Positions 39,340 through 49,705 of a stretch of 64,000 bases of DNA are shown piece by piece; position 1 is the stretch's first letter; each line of letters starts with the position of its first letter. The DNA is taken from positions 14,905-78,904 of the forward strand of contig JAKFGP010000019.1 of NCBI GenBank assembly GCA_021502835.1, given 5' to 3'. The translations under genes and the position numbers were made by a program. The stretch comes from Streptomyces thinghirensis (GTDB taxonomy: Bacteria; Actinomycetota; Actinomycetia; Streptomycetales; Streptomycetaceae). The notes under the pieces are model-generated. The model saw nothing but the letters and a program-made list of their open reading frames with translations. It did no database searches and was not told where the DNA came from.

Positions 39340-42300
39340 GTGAGCGGAAGCGGAGTGGGACGCCGGGAGCTACGGCTCGACCCGACGCCGGACCGGTGCA
39401 GCGGTTCGCCGCGGAACTCCGCGCCCTGCGGAGTCGGTGGGGCGACCGACGTACCGGGCGATGGCGCAGAAGGTCCCGTTCTCGGTGACCGCCCTGTCGC
39501 AGGCGGCGGCCGGCCGGCAGCTCCCCACCCCTCGCGGTGACCCTCGCCTACGTCGACGTCTGCGGCGGCGACCCGGAGGAATGGGAGCGGCGCTGGCGCG
39601 GAGACGAGCGCGGAGGCCGCCGCCCTCGCCGCCGCCGACGAGGACACGCGACCCCCGTGTACCGGGGCCTGGCACGGTACGAACCGGACGACGCGGCCCT
39701 GTTCTTCGGGCGTGACCGGCTGGTCGGCCGGCTGACCGAGCTGACCCGCCGGCACCGCTTCACCGCCGTCTTCGACCCTCCGGCAGCGGCAAGTCCTCCC
39801 TGCTGCGGGCCGGTCTGATCCCGCGCCTGCGCGAGCCGGGAACCGACGCGGACGCCCCCGGAGCCCCCGGCGGCCGTACGCGTCCTCACCCCCGGCGCGC
39901 ACCCGCCGCGCACCCACGCGGACCGGCTGGCCCCCGTGCCGGACACCGGCGCGGACACCTGGCTGATCGTCGACCAGTTCGAGGAGCTGTACACCCTCTG
40001 CACGGACCCGGCCGAACGGAACGCCTTCGTCGACCGGCTGCTCGCCGCCACCGCCGCCGACAGCTCCCTGCGGTGGTGATCGTCGCACGCGCCGACTTCC
40101 TGGGGCGGTGCGCCGAACACCCTCGAGCTCACCGCGGCGTTGCAGGACGCGACCCTGCTCGTCGGACCCATGCGCCGGGACGAGCTGAGGGAGGCCGTCG
40201 TCCGGCCGGCCGCCGCGGCGGGACTGGTCGTCGAACGCGCCCTGGACCGCACGGCTGCTCGACGAGGTCGAGGACGCGCCGGGCGGACTGCCGCTGATGT
40301 CGCACGCGTTGCTGGAGACCTGGCGGCACCGCACCGGCCGGACCTGACCGAGTCCGCCTACGAGGCCGCCGGCGGACTGCGCGGCGCCGTCGTCCGCACC
40401 GCCGAGGAGGTGTACGGCGAACTCACCGGGCCTGAGGCCGACCTGGCCCGGCGCATCCTGCTGCGGCTCGTCGCCCCGGGCGACGGCACCCTCGACACCC
40501 GCCGGCCCGTCGAGCACGCGGAACTCGACCTCGGCGACCCCGACGGCGCCCGTGCGGTGCTGGACCGGCTGGTCCGGGCCCGGCTGCTCACCTTTGACGA
40601 CGGCACCGTCGAACTGGCCCACGAGGCCTCATCACCGCCTGCGCGCTGCGCGGCTGGATCGACGCCGAACGCGACCGGCTGCGCGTCCACCGGGCACTGT
40701 CCGAGGCCGCCGGTACCTGGTTGGCCCTCGGCCGGAGAACGCCGCGCTCTACGCGGGCTCGCGGCTGTCCGCCGCCCACGACGCCTTCCCGCAGGACCAC
40801 CGGAGCGCGGATCTCACGCCGGTAGGAGAGCGAGTTCCTGGCCGCGTCGATCCGCCGGCGGCGCGCGCGCGGTATGGCTCCGGCGCGGCCTGTCCGCGGC
40901 GCTCGCCCTGCTGGTCCTGGTCGCCTCGGGCACGGCCGTCGTCGCTTGCGGGCGGGCCACCGCCCAGGCCGAGCGGGACGACGCCGTCTTCAGCCGGATC
41001 ACCGCGGAGGCCGACCGGCTGCGCGGCACCAACACCGCGCTGACCGCCCGGCTCGACGTCGCCGCGTTCGGCATGCGCTCCACCGCCGAGCTGCGGACCC
41101 GGCTCACCACGGACGTGGGCCGGGTGCTGTCCACCCGGCTGGCCGGACACGAGGGCATCGGCAGTGCCGTCGCGTTCGCCCCCGACGGCCGGACCCTCGC
41201 CGCGCGGCGGCCACGACGGCACCGTACGGCTGTGGGACACGGCGGGCGCGGACGAGCGGCTCGGCGAGCCGCTGCGCATCGCCGGCGGACCGGTGAGCGC
41301 CGTGGCCTACTCGCCCGACGGCGCCCTGCTGGTCGCGGCCGGGCACGGCGGCGCCATCCGGCTCTGGGACGCGCACGACCGCGCCCGGCCGCGCCCGGTC
41401 GGCCGGCTCCTGGAGAGCCACGACGGGGAATCCGTCGTCGCTGTCGCCTTCACCCCCGACGGCCGCACCCTCGCCACACGCGGGCGACGACGGCACCGTC
41501 CGCCTGCGGGACGTGGGCGACCCGGCCCGGCCCGAGCCGCTGGGCGCACCGGTCCGCGCCGACGCCTGCAGCGTCCGCGACGTCGCCTTCGCCCCCGACG
41601 GCCGCACCCTCGCCACGGCCGGCCACACCGGAACCGTCCGCCTTGGAGGCTGGACGGCGCCGACGGGGCGACCCCGCTCGGCGAGCCCCGGCGCGCACAC
41701 GAGGAGGCCGTCTGGTCGGTGGCGTTCTCCCCGGACGGCGCCACCCTGGCCACCGCCGGCTACGACGAGACGGTGCGCCTGTGGGACGTGTCCGGCCCGG
41801 CGGCCCGACCCCGCTGGGCGATCCGCTCACCACGCACTCCGCCGCCGTGTGGGCGGCGGCGTTCAGCCCGGACGGACGCTGGCCACGGCCGCGCAGGACG
41901 ACACCGTGGTCCTGTGGAACGTGGCCAACCCGAAGTACCCGCAGCAGATCGGCGAGCCGCTGACCGGTCACCACGGAGGGCCTGTGGGACGTGGCGTTCG
42001 CCCCGGACGGCCGCACCCTCGCCACCACCGGCGCCGACCGCAGCGTCCGCGTCTGGCACCTGCCGGAGAACGTCCTCACCGACTTCACCAACCCGCTCAC
42101 CTCCGTGGCCTACGGCCCGAAGGGCCGCTCCTCGCCGCCGCCAGCACCGACGACGCCCTGGTCCGGCTCTGGGACGTCGGCCGGCCGGGACACCCCGCGC
42201 TGCCGCGGCACCTCACCGGCCACGAGGCCCCCGTCCTGACCGCGGCCTTCGCCCCCGACGGCCGCACGGTCGCGACCGGCGCCGAGGACGGAACCGTCCG

Positions 42301-43117
42301 TCTGTGGGACGTCTCCGAACCGGCCCGGCCCGCCCCCGTCGGCACCCTCCCCGACGCGCACCCGGGCGGTGTCCTCACCGTCGCCTTCGCCCCGGACGGC
42401 CGCACCCTCGCCACCGGCGGCGCGGACGGCCGGGCCCGGCTGTGGGACGTGCGCGGCCCGCACGACGGCCGGCCTCTCGGCGAGCCCCTGATCGGCCACA
42501 CGGACTGGATCACCTCCGTGGCCTTCGCCCCGGACGACGGCCGCACCCTCGCCACCGGCAGCCAGGACAAGACGGCCCGCCTGTGGGACGTGGGCGACCG
42601 CGACCGGGCCCGCCCCGTGGGCGAACCCCTCACCGCCCACGGCGACTGGGTCAACTCGGTGGCGTTCGCCCCGGACGGCCGCACCCTCGCCACCGGCGGC
42701 CGGGACCGCACGGTACGGCTGTGGGACGCCACCGACCCCGGCCGGGTCCGCCCCCTGGGCGAGGAGCTGACCGGGCACCGCGGCGGTGTCACCTCCGTGG
42801 CCTTCGCCCCGGACGGCCGCACCCTCGCGAGCGGCGGCGAGGACCACGAGGTACGGCTGTGGAACGTCGCCGACCCCGTCCACGCCGAGCCCTTCGGCAA
42901 CGAACTCACCGGCCACCTGGAGACGGTCACCTCGGTCGCGTTCAGCCCCGACGGCGACACCCTCGCCTCCGCGAGCAACGACCTCACGGCACGGCTCTGG
43001 ACACTCGACACGGAACGGACGGTCCGTCACATCTGCGCCCGCACCGGCGGCGACCTCACCCCCGCCACCTGGCACGAACTCCTGCCGCGGCTCGCCCACC
43101 GGCGCACCTGCGGGTGA
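39340..43117 (+). CDS. nSTAND NTPase with N-terminal HTH and about 14 WD40 repeats
   Basis: Very large signalling-type protein of about 1,250 residues. N-terminus: HTH-like domain (PVQRFAAELRALR, then MAQKVPFSVTALSQAAAGRQ and VTLAYVDVCGGDPEEWERRW). Central nSTAND1 NTPase: Walker A PSGSGKSSLLRAGLI once one missing G at about 39777 is allowed, Walker B WLIVDQFEELYTL, then PLMSHALLETWRH and ELAHEA. One membrane helix LSAALALLVLVASGTAVV precedes about 14 WD40 units, each with a -VAFAPDGRTLATGG- core, for example at 41165, 41290, 41440, 41580, 41720, 41860, 41990, 42100, 42240, 42370, 42510, 42655, 42790 and 42930. Fourteen units would make two seven-bladed propellers. Numerous frameshifts in the first 2.5 kb; the C-terminal 1,000 bases are intact. 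Such proteins are suspected signal or defence switches. Confidence 0.85.
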
Positions 43118-43130
43118 AGCGGCGGCGCAT

Positions 43131-43320
43131 TCACACCGCGTTGGTGACGGTCACCGTCACCTGCGCGCCGGGCGCCGTCTCCGCGAGGGCCGCGGCCACC
43201 GGGTCGCGTACGGCGCGGGCGACGGTCAGGGCGCGGTGACCGCGGTGGACGACGACCTGGACGTCCACCTCCCACGGCCCCGTCCCGGAGGCCCGGGTCG
43301 CCCGTACGCCCGCCGAGCGG
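43131..43320 (-). pseudogene. Asp23/Gls24-like C-terminal fragment
   Basis: About 55 residues, WEVDVQVVVHRGHRALTVAR and PVAAALAETAPGAQVTVTVT, resemble the C-terminal half of Asp23/Gls24 alkaline-shock proteins (V-x-V-x-V-x-Y-G pattern followed by a helix and a V-x-V-x-V-x-x-V end). No N-terminal half is visible before it, and its GTG start around 43320 has no clear ribosome site. It may be a degraded remnant or a small protein whose beginning is frame-broken. Confidence 0.35.
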
Positions 43321-43385
43321 TGCCCCTGCGTCCCCCGGCCGCTCGCGGACAGAAGCTGTCCGCGAGCCCCGCTACCGTGCACACC

Positions 43386-44496
43386 ATGACGACCAAGGCA
43401 CGAACGACGACGGCCCCCGTCCTCGGCACCCCCGCCCTCAACCGGGCCACCCTGGCCCGGCAGTTGCTGCTGCGCCGCGCGTCGATGTCCGCCGAGGCCG
43501 CCGTCGCCCACCTCGTGGGACTCCAGGCGCAGAACGTGAAGCCCCCGTACTACGCGCTCGCCGCCCGCCTCGACGGCTTCACGCCCGACGACCTGTCCGG
43601 GCCGATGGCCGACCGCCGGGTCGCCCGCCTCGTCACCATGCGCTCGACCATCCACACCCACACCGCCGACGACTGCTTCACCCTGCGTCCGCTGGTGCAG
43701 GCCGCCCGGGACCGGGAGCTGCGGAACTTCCGCGACGGCCTGGTGGGCGTCGACCTGGACCGGCTCACCGTCCTCGCCCGCGAACTCGTGGAGGCCGAGC
43801 CGCGCACCCTGGGCCGGCTGCGCGAGGCACTCCTCGCCGAGTGGCCGGACGCCGACCCGCAGGCGCTGTCCGTCGCCGCCCGCTGCCGGCTCCCGCTCGT
43901 GCAGGTGACGCCGCGTGGGCTGTGGGGGAGGAGCGGCCAGGTCACGCTCACCACCGCCGAGCACTGGCTCGGACGGCCCGCGCTGCCCGCGCCGGCACCG
44001 GACGACACCGTGCTGCGCTACCTCGCCGCCTTCGGTCCCGCCTCCGTGCGGGACATGCAGACCTGGGCGGGACTGACCCGTCTCCGGGACGCCTTCGAAC
44101 GGCTCCGCCCCCGGCTCGTCACCTTCCGGAGCGAGGACGGCACCGAGCTGTTCGACCTCCCCGACGCGCCCCGCCCCGACCCGGGCACGCCGGCTCCGCC
44201 GCGCTTCCTCCCGGAGTTCGACAACCTGCTCCTCTCCCACGCCGACCGCACCCGCGTCGTCCCGCCCGCTCACAAGGGCCGTACCTGGAAGAAGAACCAG
44301 GCCTACCGCGTGCTGCTCGTCGACGGCTTCGTGGCCGGGCTGTGGAAGCTCGACGACGACGCGCTCGTCGTCGAGCCCTTCGACCGCCTCACCGAGGCGC
44401 ACAAGGACGAGGTCGCGGCCGAGGGGGAGCGGACGCTGGCGACGATGCACCCGGGGGGCGGCGTACGACGTCCGCTTCGGGACGGTGCGCGAGTGA
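43386..44496 (+). CDS. Winged-helix DNA-binding domain protein (DUF1006/HTH_42-like)
   Basis: About 370-residue cytoplasmic protein of the winged helix DNA-binding (YcaQ/AlkX-like) family. Family members of this type are linked to DNA glycosylase activity or are uncharacterised. It is nearly intact: MTTKARTTTAPVLGTPALNR, RQLLLRRASMSAEAAVAHLV (HTH-like start), VGLQAQNVKPPYYALAARLD, MRSTIHTHTADDCFTLRPLV, TFRSEDGTELFDLPDAPRP and PEFDNLLLSHADRTRVVPP. The motif ending KNQAYRVLLVDGFVAGLWKL is characteristic. A single shift near 44455 restores ...YDVRFGTVRE. It is followed by a terminator. Confidence 0.78.
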
Positions 44497-44515
44497 CCGC
44501 GAGTGACATGGAGAG

Positions 44516-44556
44516 GGGGGCGTTGCGGGCCGCTCGTGGAGGCTCGCAACGCCCCC
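44516..44556. terminator. Hairpin terminator
   Basis: Perfect 12-bp inverted repeat GGGGGCGTTGCG / CGCAACGCCCCC with a 17-nt loop, followed by a T-containing tail (GGTCTTTC). It lies between the stop of the winged-helix gene and the stop of the convergent trypsin gene and so can act for both. Confidence 0.75.
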
Positions 44557-44608
44557 GGTCTTTCACCTGAGAGGTACTCAGGAGATCAGGAGAGCCGCCG
44601 GGTCAGGG

Positions 44609-45388
44609 CTACGAGGTGACCTGCGCGGTCACCAGGTCCGAGAACGTGGTCAGCCTGGAGTAGACACCCGGGTAACCGGCCCGGGCGCAGCCCTCGCCCC
44701 AGGAGGTGACGCCGGCCAGGACGCCCCCGACGAGCAGGGGTCCGCCGCTGTCGCCCTGGCAGGTGTCCACACCGCCGGAGGTGTATCCGGCGCACACCAT
44801 GTCGCTCGCGACGAAGTCGGAGCCGTAGGAGCCGCGGCAGCTCGTGTCCGAGACGACCGGCACGGTCGCGGTCCGCAGCTGGTTGGAGGAGCTGCCGTTC
44901 TCCCGGGTGGTGCCCCAGCCGAGGACGCGGGCGGTGGTGCCGGCCGCGTAGACGGAGGTGTCCGAGGAGGAGACGTACTTCGCCGGGGTGTACGGCATCG
45001 ACCTCGACAGGGTCAGCACGGCCACGTCGTCGCCGTTGGTGGCGCCGGTGTAGTCCGGGTGGATCCAGATCCTGCTGACCTGGGCGACCGTACCGTTGCT
45101 GCCGTTGAGGTAGGTGCGTCCGCCGACCACGCGCACGCTGCGGGTGGTCTCGCCGACCATGCAGTGGGCGGCGGTGACGACCTTGGTGGGACTGACCAGG
45201 GTGCCGCCGCAGAACTGGTTCTGCGAGGCGTCCGTGACCTGCATGACGAACGGATACGCGCTCGTCGTGGTGGTCGTACCGCCGACGATCGGCTGCGGTG
45301 CGGCGACGGCGGAGGGGGCGGCGAGCAGCGCGGCGGCGCCGGCGGTGGCCAGGGCGGCGGCCGATCTGGCGCGAGTGAGCCCGAACAT
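44609..45388 (-). CDS. Secreted trypsin-like serine protease (S1)
   Basis: Extracellular protease, intact in a single frame (259 residues). ATG 45388 follows GAGGAG. A signal peptide (MFGLTRARSAAALATAGAAA, LLAAPSAVA) is followed by a short propeptide and the mature start IVGG. The catalytic triad is seen as VTAAHCMVG (His), GDDVAVLTLS (Asp) and DTCQGDSGGPLL (Ser). Disulfide cysteines pair around NQFCGGTLVS/AAHC, TSCRGSYG/DMVCAGY and DTCQGD/GEGCARAGYPG. S1 pocket residues (DTCQGDS start Asp) fit trypsin specificity for Arg/Lys. The Streptomyces griseus trypsin is the closest known relative that I recall. Confidence 0.93.
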   Translation of the reverse strand: MFGLTRARSAAALATAGAAALLAAPSAVAAPQPIVGGTTTTTSAYPFVMQVTDASQNQFCGGTLVSPTKVVTAAHCMVGETTRSVRVVGGRTYLNGSNGTVAQVSRIWIHPDYTGATNGDDVAVLTLSRSMPYTPAKYVSSSDTSVYAAGTTARVLGWGTTRENGSSSNQLRTATVPVVSDTSCRGSYGSDFVASDMVCAGYTSGGVDTCQGDSGGPLLVGGVLAGVTSWGEGCARAGYPGVYSRLTTFSDLVTAQVTS

Positions 45389-45566
45389 GAGTCTCCTCAA
45401 GGGGTTGCCGGTGGGGGTCGCACGGGCGTGGGGGTAGCACGGGGGTCTCGGGACAGACCCCCGTATGCCCGGGCGAGCGGCACGTGCTCACGCTAGAACC
45501 GGCGGTACGGACCGCCCAATGAGGGAAGCCCCTAGGGGAGTCGGGCAGGAAAACCCTCGGTCCACC

Positions 45567-45682
45567 GTCGGTAAACCCTGCCCGTCTCAGGCTGGTGAGC
45601 CCTGCCCTCTCAGTCGGTGAACCCCGCCCGTCTCAGGTCGACGAGCCCTGCCCTTCTCAGGTCGGTGAACCCGCCCTCTCAG
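45567..45682. repeat. 22-24 bp minisatellite at 3' end of the LAL gene
   Basis: Five imperfect copies of a GTCGGTGAACCCTGCCCGTCTCAG-type unit, with lengths 24, 23, 23, 24 and 22 and starts at 45567, 45591, 45614, 45637 and 45661. The last copy contains the stop codon of the large LuxR gene (minus strand). Each copy on the minus strand ends in the same CTGAGA and GAC-TGA context, so duplicated stop codons lie downstream of the gene. Confidence 0.7.
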
Positions 45683-48498
45683 TCGGGGCGCCGGCCCGCC
45701 GCCAGTCTGACGATGTCGACCCGGGATCGGATCCCGAGTTTGCGGTAGACCCGGGTCAGGGTCGCCTCGACGGTCTTGACGCTGACGAACAGGCGGGCGG
45801 CGATCTCCCGGTTGGTCGCGCCCTCCATGACGAGCGCGGCCACCTGACGCTCCATCGAGGCGAGCCCCGCCAGAGCGTCCGGCACGGCGGGCGGCGCCGG
45901 TGGCGGCCCCGCCGCCTGCGCCGCGACCGCCGCCTCCACCTGCCGCAGCCAGGGCAGCGCCCGGCAGCGCCGGAACAGCCGGGCCGCCTCGTCGTACGAC
46001 GCCGGTCCGGCCGCCCGCCCCGGCCGTCCGGCGTGCAGTGCCGCCAGCGCGAAGGCCGCCCGCGCCTCCTCCAGGCCGTAGCCCAGCCCGGCGAGCCGCT
46101 CCCGCGCCGAGGCCAACCGGGTGACGGCGGCCCGGTGTTCGCCCCGCGCCGCCCGTACCTGTGCCTCGGCCCGGTCCAGCACGGCGAGCACGCTCTCCCG
46201 CCCGAGCCGGAGCGCGTGCGCGCGCGTGACCTCGATGACGTCCTGGGCCTCGGCCGGCTCCCCGGTGCGCACCAGGGCCTCGGCGAGGTCGCCCTGCCAC
46301 CGGCCGCGCGCCGGGTCGGTGATGCCCGCGCCGGCCTCCAGCTCCCGCACCCGGCGCAGCGCCCGCACGGCCGCCCCGGCGTCGCCCGCCACCAGGCTCG
46401 CGTGCCCGAGTGCGGCCAGCGCCCGCGACAGGTACACGGCGTCGCCGTCCTCCTCGGCCCGCCGCACCGCCTCCCGCGCCAGCGCCAGCGCCCGTTCCAC
46501 GTCACCGCCGGCGGCCTCGGCGAGCGCCGCCTGCATCGCGCCCGCGCCCTCGCCGATGCCCGCGTCCCGCGCCAGCGTCAGGCTCTCCCGGGCCAGTTCG
46601 AGAGGCCCGGCCGCAGTGCTTGAGTGCAGTTCGGTCTCCGCGAGGAAACGGAGATAGTGGACCTCGCTCTCGGCCATGCCGTGCCGGCGCACCTCGCGCA
46701 GCAGGGCGGTGACGGCGGTCCGCGCCTCGGCCAGCCGGTCGCTCATCACCAGCCATCTGGAACCGCGAGGAACCGGCCCCGTTGTGATGGCACGCCACCC
46801 GGGGGTCCTGCGGCTCCTCCAGCGCCCGCCGGATGGTCGCCGGGGCGCCCGGATGCCCCATCAGCGTCTCGGCCTGGGCCTGGAACGCGAGCGCGAGCAC
46901 TTCGGTGCGCCGGTCCCCGGCCCGCGCCGCCAGCCGGGCCGCGTGCGCGGCCTCCTCCCGGCCCTGCGCGAAGTCGCCCTGCACCACCAGTGAGCGCCAG
47001 GCCAGCTGGTAGTGGACCAGGCGAGCAGCCGCGGGTCGTCACCCGCGTCGGCCAGGGCCTGCGGGAAGACGGCGTCGACCTCGCCGATGGCCTGCCCGGC
47101 CGCCTCGATCACCACCATCCAGGCGCGTACCCGCTCGCCGGGCACGCCGGTCCGGGTCAGCACCTCGCGGGCGATGTCCCGGGCGAGATCCGGCTCGCCG
47201 GCGGTGATCGCGTCCTCGGCGGCCGTCAGCCGGCGCTCGTCCGGGCCGGGGGCGCTGTCCGCCGGGGTGTGCCGGGCCGCGAGCAGCCCCAGCGACGCGG
47301 CCACCGACGGCGCCCCGCGGGTCCCGGGACAGCGCGGCGGCCTCCGCAGCCGGGCCGCCACCTCGGGTCGGTGCCGGTGGTGGCCAGGGCCAGGTGCCGG
47401 GCGCGCTCGATCGGGTCGGAGGCCGCCGTGGACAGCGCGGCGTGCGCCGCCCGCCGCTCCGGCGCCGGTGCCTCGGCGTACAGCGCGGCCGAGATCAGCG
47501 GGGTGTGCGAACTGTACGGTCGGACCCTCCGGGTCGGTCGCCAGCAGCCCGAGCGTCGCCGCCTGGGCGGTCTCGGCCTCCGCGTTCTCCCGGCCGGCCG
47601 CGTGAGCAGCGCAGGGGTGGGGCGGGCACCGGCGCTCGCGACCAGGAGGGTGCGCCGCGCCTCGTCCGACAGCATCTCCAGCCGGGACAGGACCAGGGCG
47701 CGCAGCGAGGTCGGGCACCGGCAGCGGCTCGCGCCGGCCGCAGCGGGGTGGGGTCTCGGCCAGCGCCCGGCCCAGCTCCAGGGCGAACAGCGGATTGCCG
47801 CCGCTGGTGCGGTGGATGTCGCGGACCGTGGAGCGGGGCAGGCCCGCGTAGCCGCGTTCGTCGAGCAGCGTCGACACCTGGCGCGGGTCAGCGGGCCGAG
47901 GCGGACCGCGCGGGTGTCCGGCGGGGACGCGCGCAGATGGCGGTCGTACGCCGCGCCCTCGGTCTCCGGTCCTTCCGTGCGCACCGCGCACAGCAGCCGT
48001 ACCGGGGTGTCGCCCAGGCGGCGGGCGGCGAAGCCGAGGAGTTCCGCGCTGGCCGGGTCGAGCCACTGCAGGTCGTCGGCGACGACGAGGACGGGCCCCG
48101 CGCCGCGAGCGCGCGCAGCGCGAGAGCACGGCCAGGCGCAGCGCGAGACCGTCGCGCTGGAGCGTGGACTCGCCGCGCCCGGTGAGCGCCGACTCCAGCG
48201 CGGTGCGCTGGGCGGCGGGCAGTCCGTCCGACACGTCGTCCAGGACCAGCCCCAGGAGGTCGGCGAGGGCCAGGAAGGGCAGATGGGATTCGGACTCGGT
48301 GGCCGAGCAGCGCAACACGGTGTGGGCGGTGCGGGCATATTCCGCGCCAGGGCCCGCAGGACGGTCGACTTTCCACCCCGCGGCCCGTAGCAGCACACTC
48401 CCCTCGGGCGAGTGCCTCACGCGCCGCGCCGAACGATTCCTCCCGCCCGATGACCAGGTCGGAACGGCACCCGCCAGACTCGCGAAGTCCCGTCGCAC
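45679..48498 (-). CDS. LAL-type (large ATP-binding) LuxR transcriptional regulator
   Basis: About 940-residue regulator with N-terminal AAA+ ATPase and C-terminal LuxR HTH. GTG 48498 follows GGAGGG. ATPase: Walker A region around 48350-48390 (GKSTVLRALA after a frameshift), Walker B VLVVADDLQWLDPASAELLG, and VRDIHRTSGGNPLFALELGR. The long middle is helical, TPR-like (LARDIAREVLTRTG, ALAEAAGGDVERALALAREA). The LuxR end is MERQVAALVMEGATNREIAA with FVSVKTVEATLTRVYRKLGI. Frameshifts concentrate between 46620 and 48480. LAL regulators usually activate secondary-metabolite or sugar-catabolism genes. Its target is unclear; ligase genes lie 3 kb away. Confidence 0.85.
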
Positions 48499-48660
48499 GG
48501 TGACCGCCCTCCGTATGTCGTGTCCCGGCCAATATAGGCATCGGTCCATTGAATTACGGGGCACGAGCAGGTGAGGCGAATAACAAACGGCGGCACCGGA
48601 AAACAAAGGCCGCGGAAAAACACCCGATTGCCCGCCCACGACAGCGGCACCGCCCACCCC

Positions 48661-49497
48661 CTACGGCAGCCACCCCGCCCTGCGCGCCGCGACGACCGCC
48701 TCTCCGCGCGTCCGGGCGCCGAGCTTGCGCATGGCCGAGCGCAGGTAGGCCTTGACGGTTTCCGGCTGCAGGCCGAGCGCTCCGCTGCCGCCGCGTCTCG
48801 TCGCGCCCGCCACGCAGGCCAGCACGTCCATCTCATGCGGAGCCGGCCGGGGACTCCCTGGGCGGCGGGCCTGTTCCCCACCGCGAGCAGGCCGCACGCG
48901 CGCAGCAGTTCGTCCCGCAGCGACGGGTCCGCGATTCTGGGTGCCAGTGCCCGCAGCGCCGCGTGCGCCCTCCCGCACCGTTCCCAGGCCGCGGCGCCCG
49001 CGCGTCGCCCGCTGGTTCCGGCCGGGCCGCCGCGAGCAGGTCACCCGCCTCGTCCCGCAGCACCAGCGCCTGCTCCAACGTCCCGCGCCGCCGCCACGGC
49101 CGCGCTCAACGTGCGCTCGCCCAGCGGCTGGGCCTGCGCAGGGCGCCGTACAGCACGCCGCGCACCTGGGCGCCGTACGACCACCGGTACTGCCAGTACC
49201 GAGCGCAGGTCTCGGCGGCGACCGGAGGTCGTACTCGTGGCTGATGTGCCGGGAGACGGAGTAGTCCGTCACGGCGCACGGCCGGGTGAGCTGCACGGCC
49301 TTGCCGCCCAGCCTGTTGCCCGAGACTACCGCGAGGGCGCTGGAGCGCGGTCGTGCGGTGCCGCTCAGCTCGCTGATGCGCATACCGCCGCCGCCCGGGC
49401 TCCACCAGCCCGCCGAAGGCGACCGGCAGCCCGGTCGTGCGCCGCATCCTCACCAGCGCGTTCCGATCTCCACCCCGTCGGCCGCGTCCACCGCCAC
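48661..49497 (-). CDS. LuxR-type transcriptional regulator
   Basis: Regulator of about 275 residues whose C-terminus is a LuxR HTH: LGLQPETVKAYLRSAMRKLG, followed by ARTRGEAVVAARRAGWLP. The recognition helix TVKAYLRSAM fits the family. N-terminal part is GAF-like (TTGLPVAFGGLVEPG, LSGTARPRSSALAVVSGNRL, AVQLTRPCAVTDYSVSRHIS) and the Trp/Tyr-rich ARYWQYRWSYGAQVRGVLYG. The GTG at 49497 has GGAAGGG upstream. Several frameshifts (about 49390, 49220, 49080, 48960, 48860). It is divergent from the acyl-CoA ligase genes and probably regulates them. Confidence 0.75.
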
Positions 49498-49705
49498 TCG
49501 TTCCGCCCTTCCTAGGGAATTTCGTTTGGATCTTGCCGGGGTCGGCTGCAAGGCGCCGTTGCTCTGGAGTCGGCCTGATCCGGAACGATCCTCTAGCAGC
49601 GCCCGTCCCTGGACGCCACCCCCCGTTCGGGGGTAGCGAGACCTGCATCACGGATTACACGATGGCACAGAGCCGCCCGGCAAGGTCCGGCACGAAGGAG
49701 GACAG
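49498..49705. promoter_or_regulatory. Divergent promoter region between luxR-type gene and acyl-CoA ligases
   Basis: 208 bases with lower GC around 49505-49545. GGAGGACAG precedes ATG 49706. No operator recognised. Confidence 0.4.
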
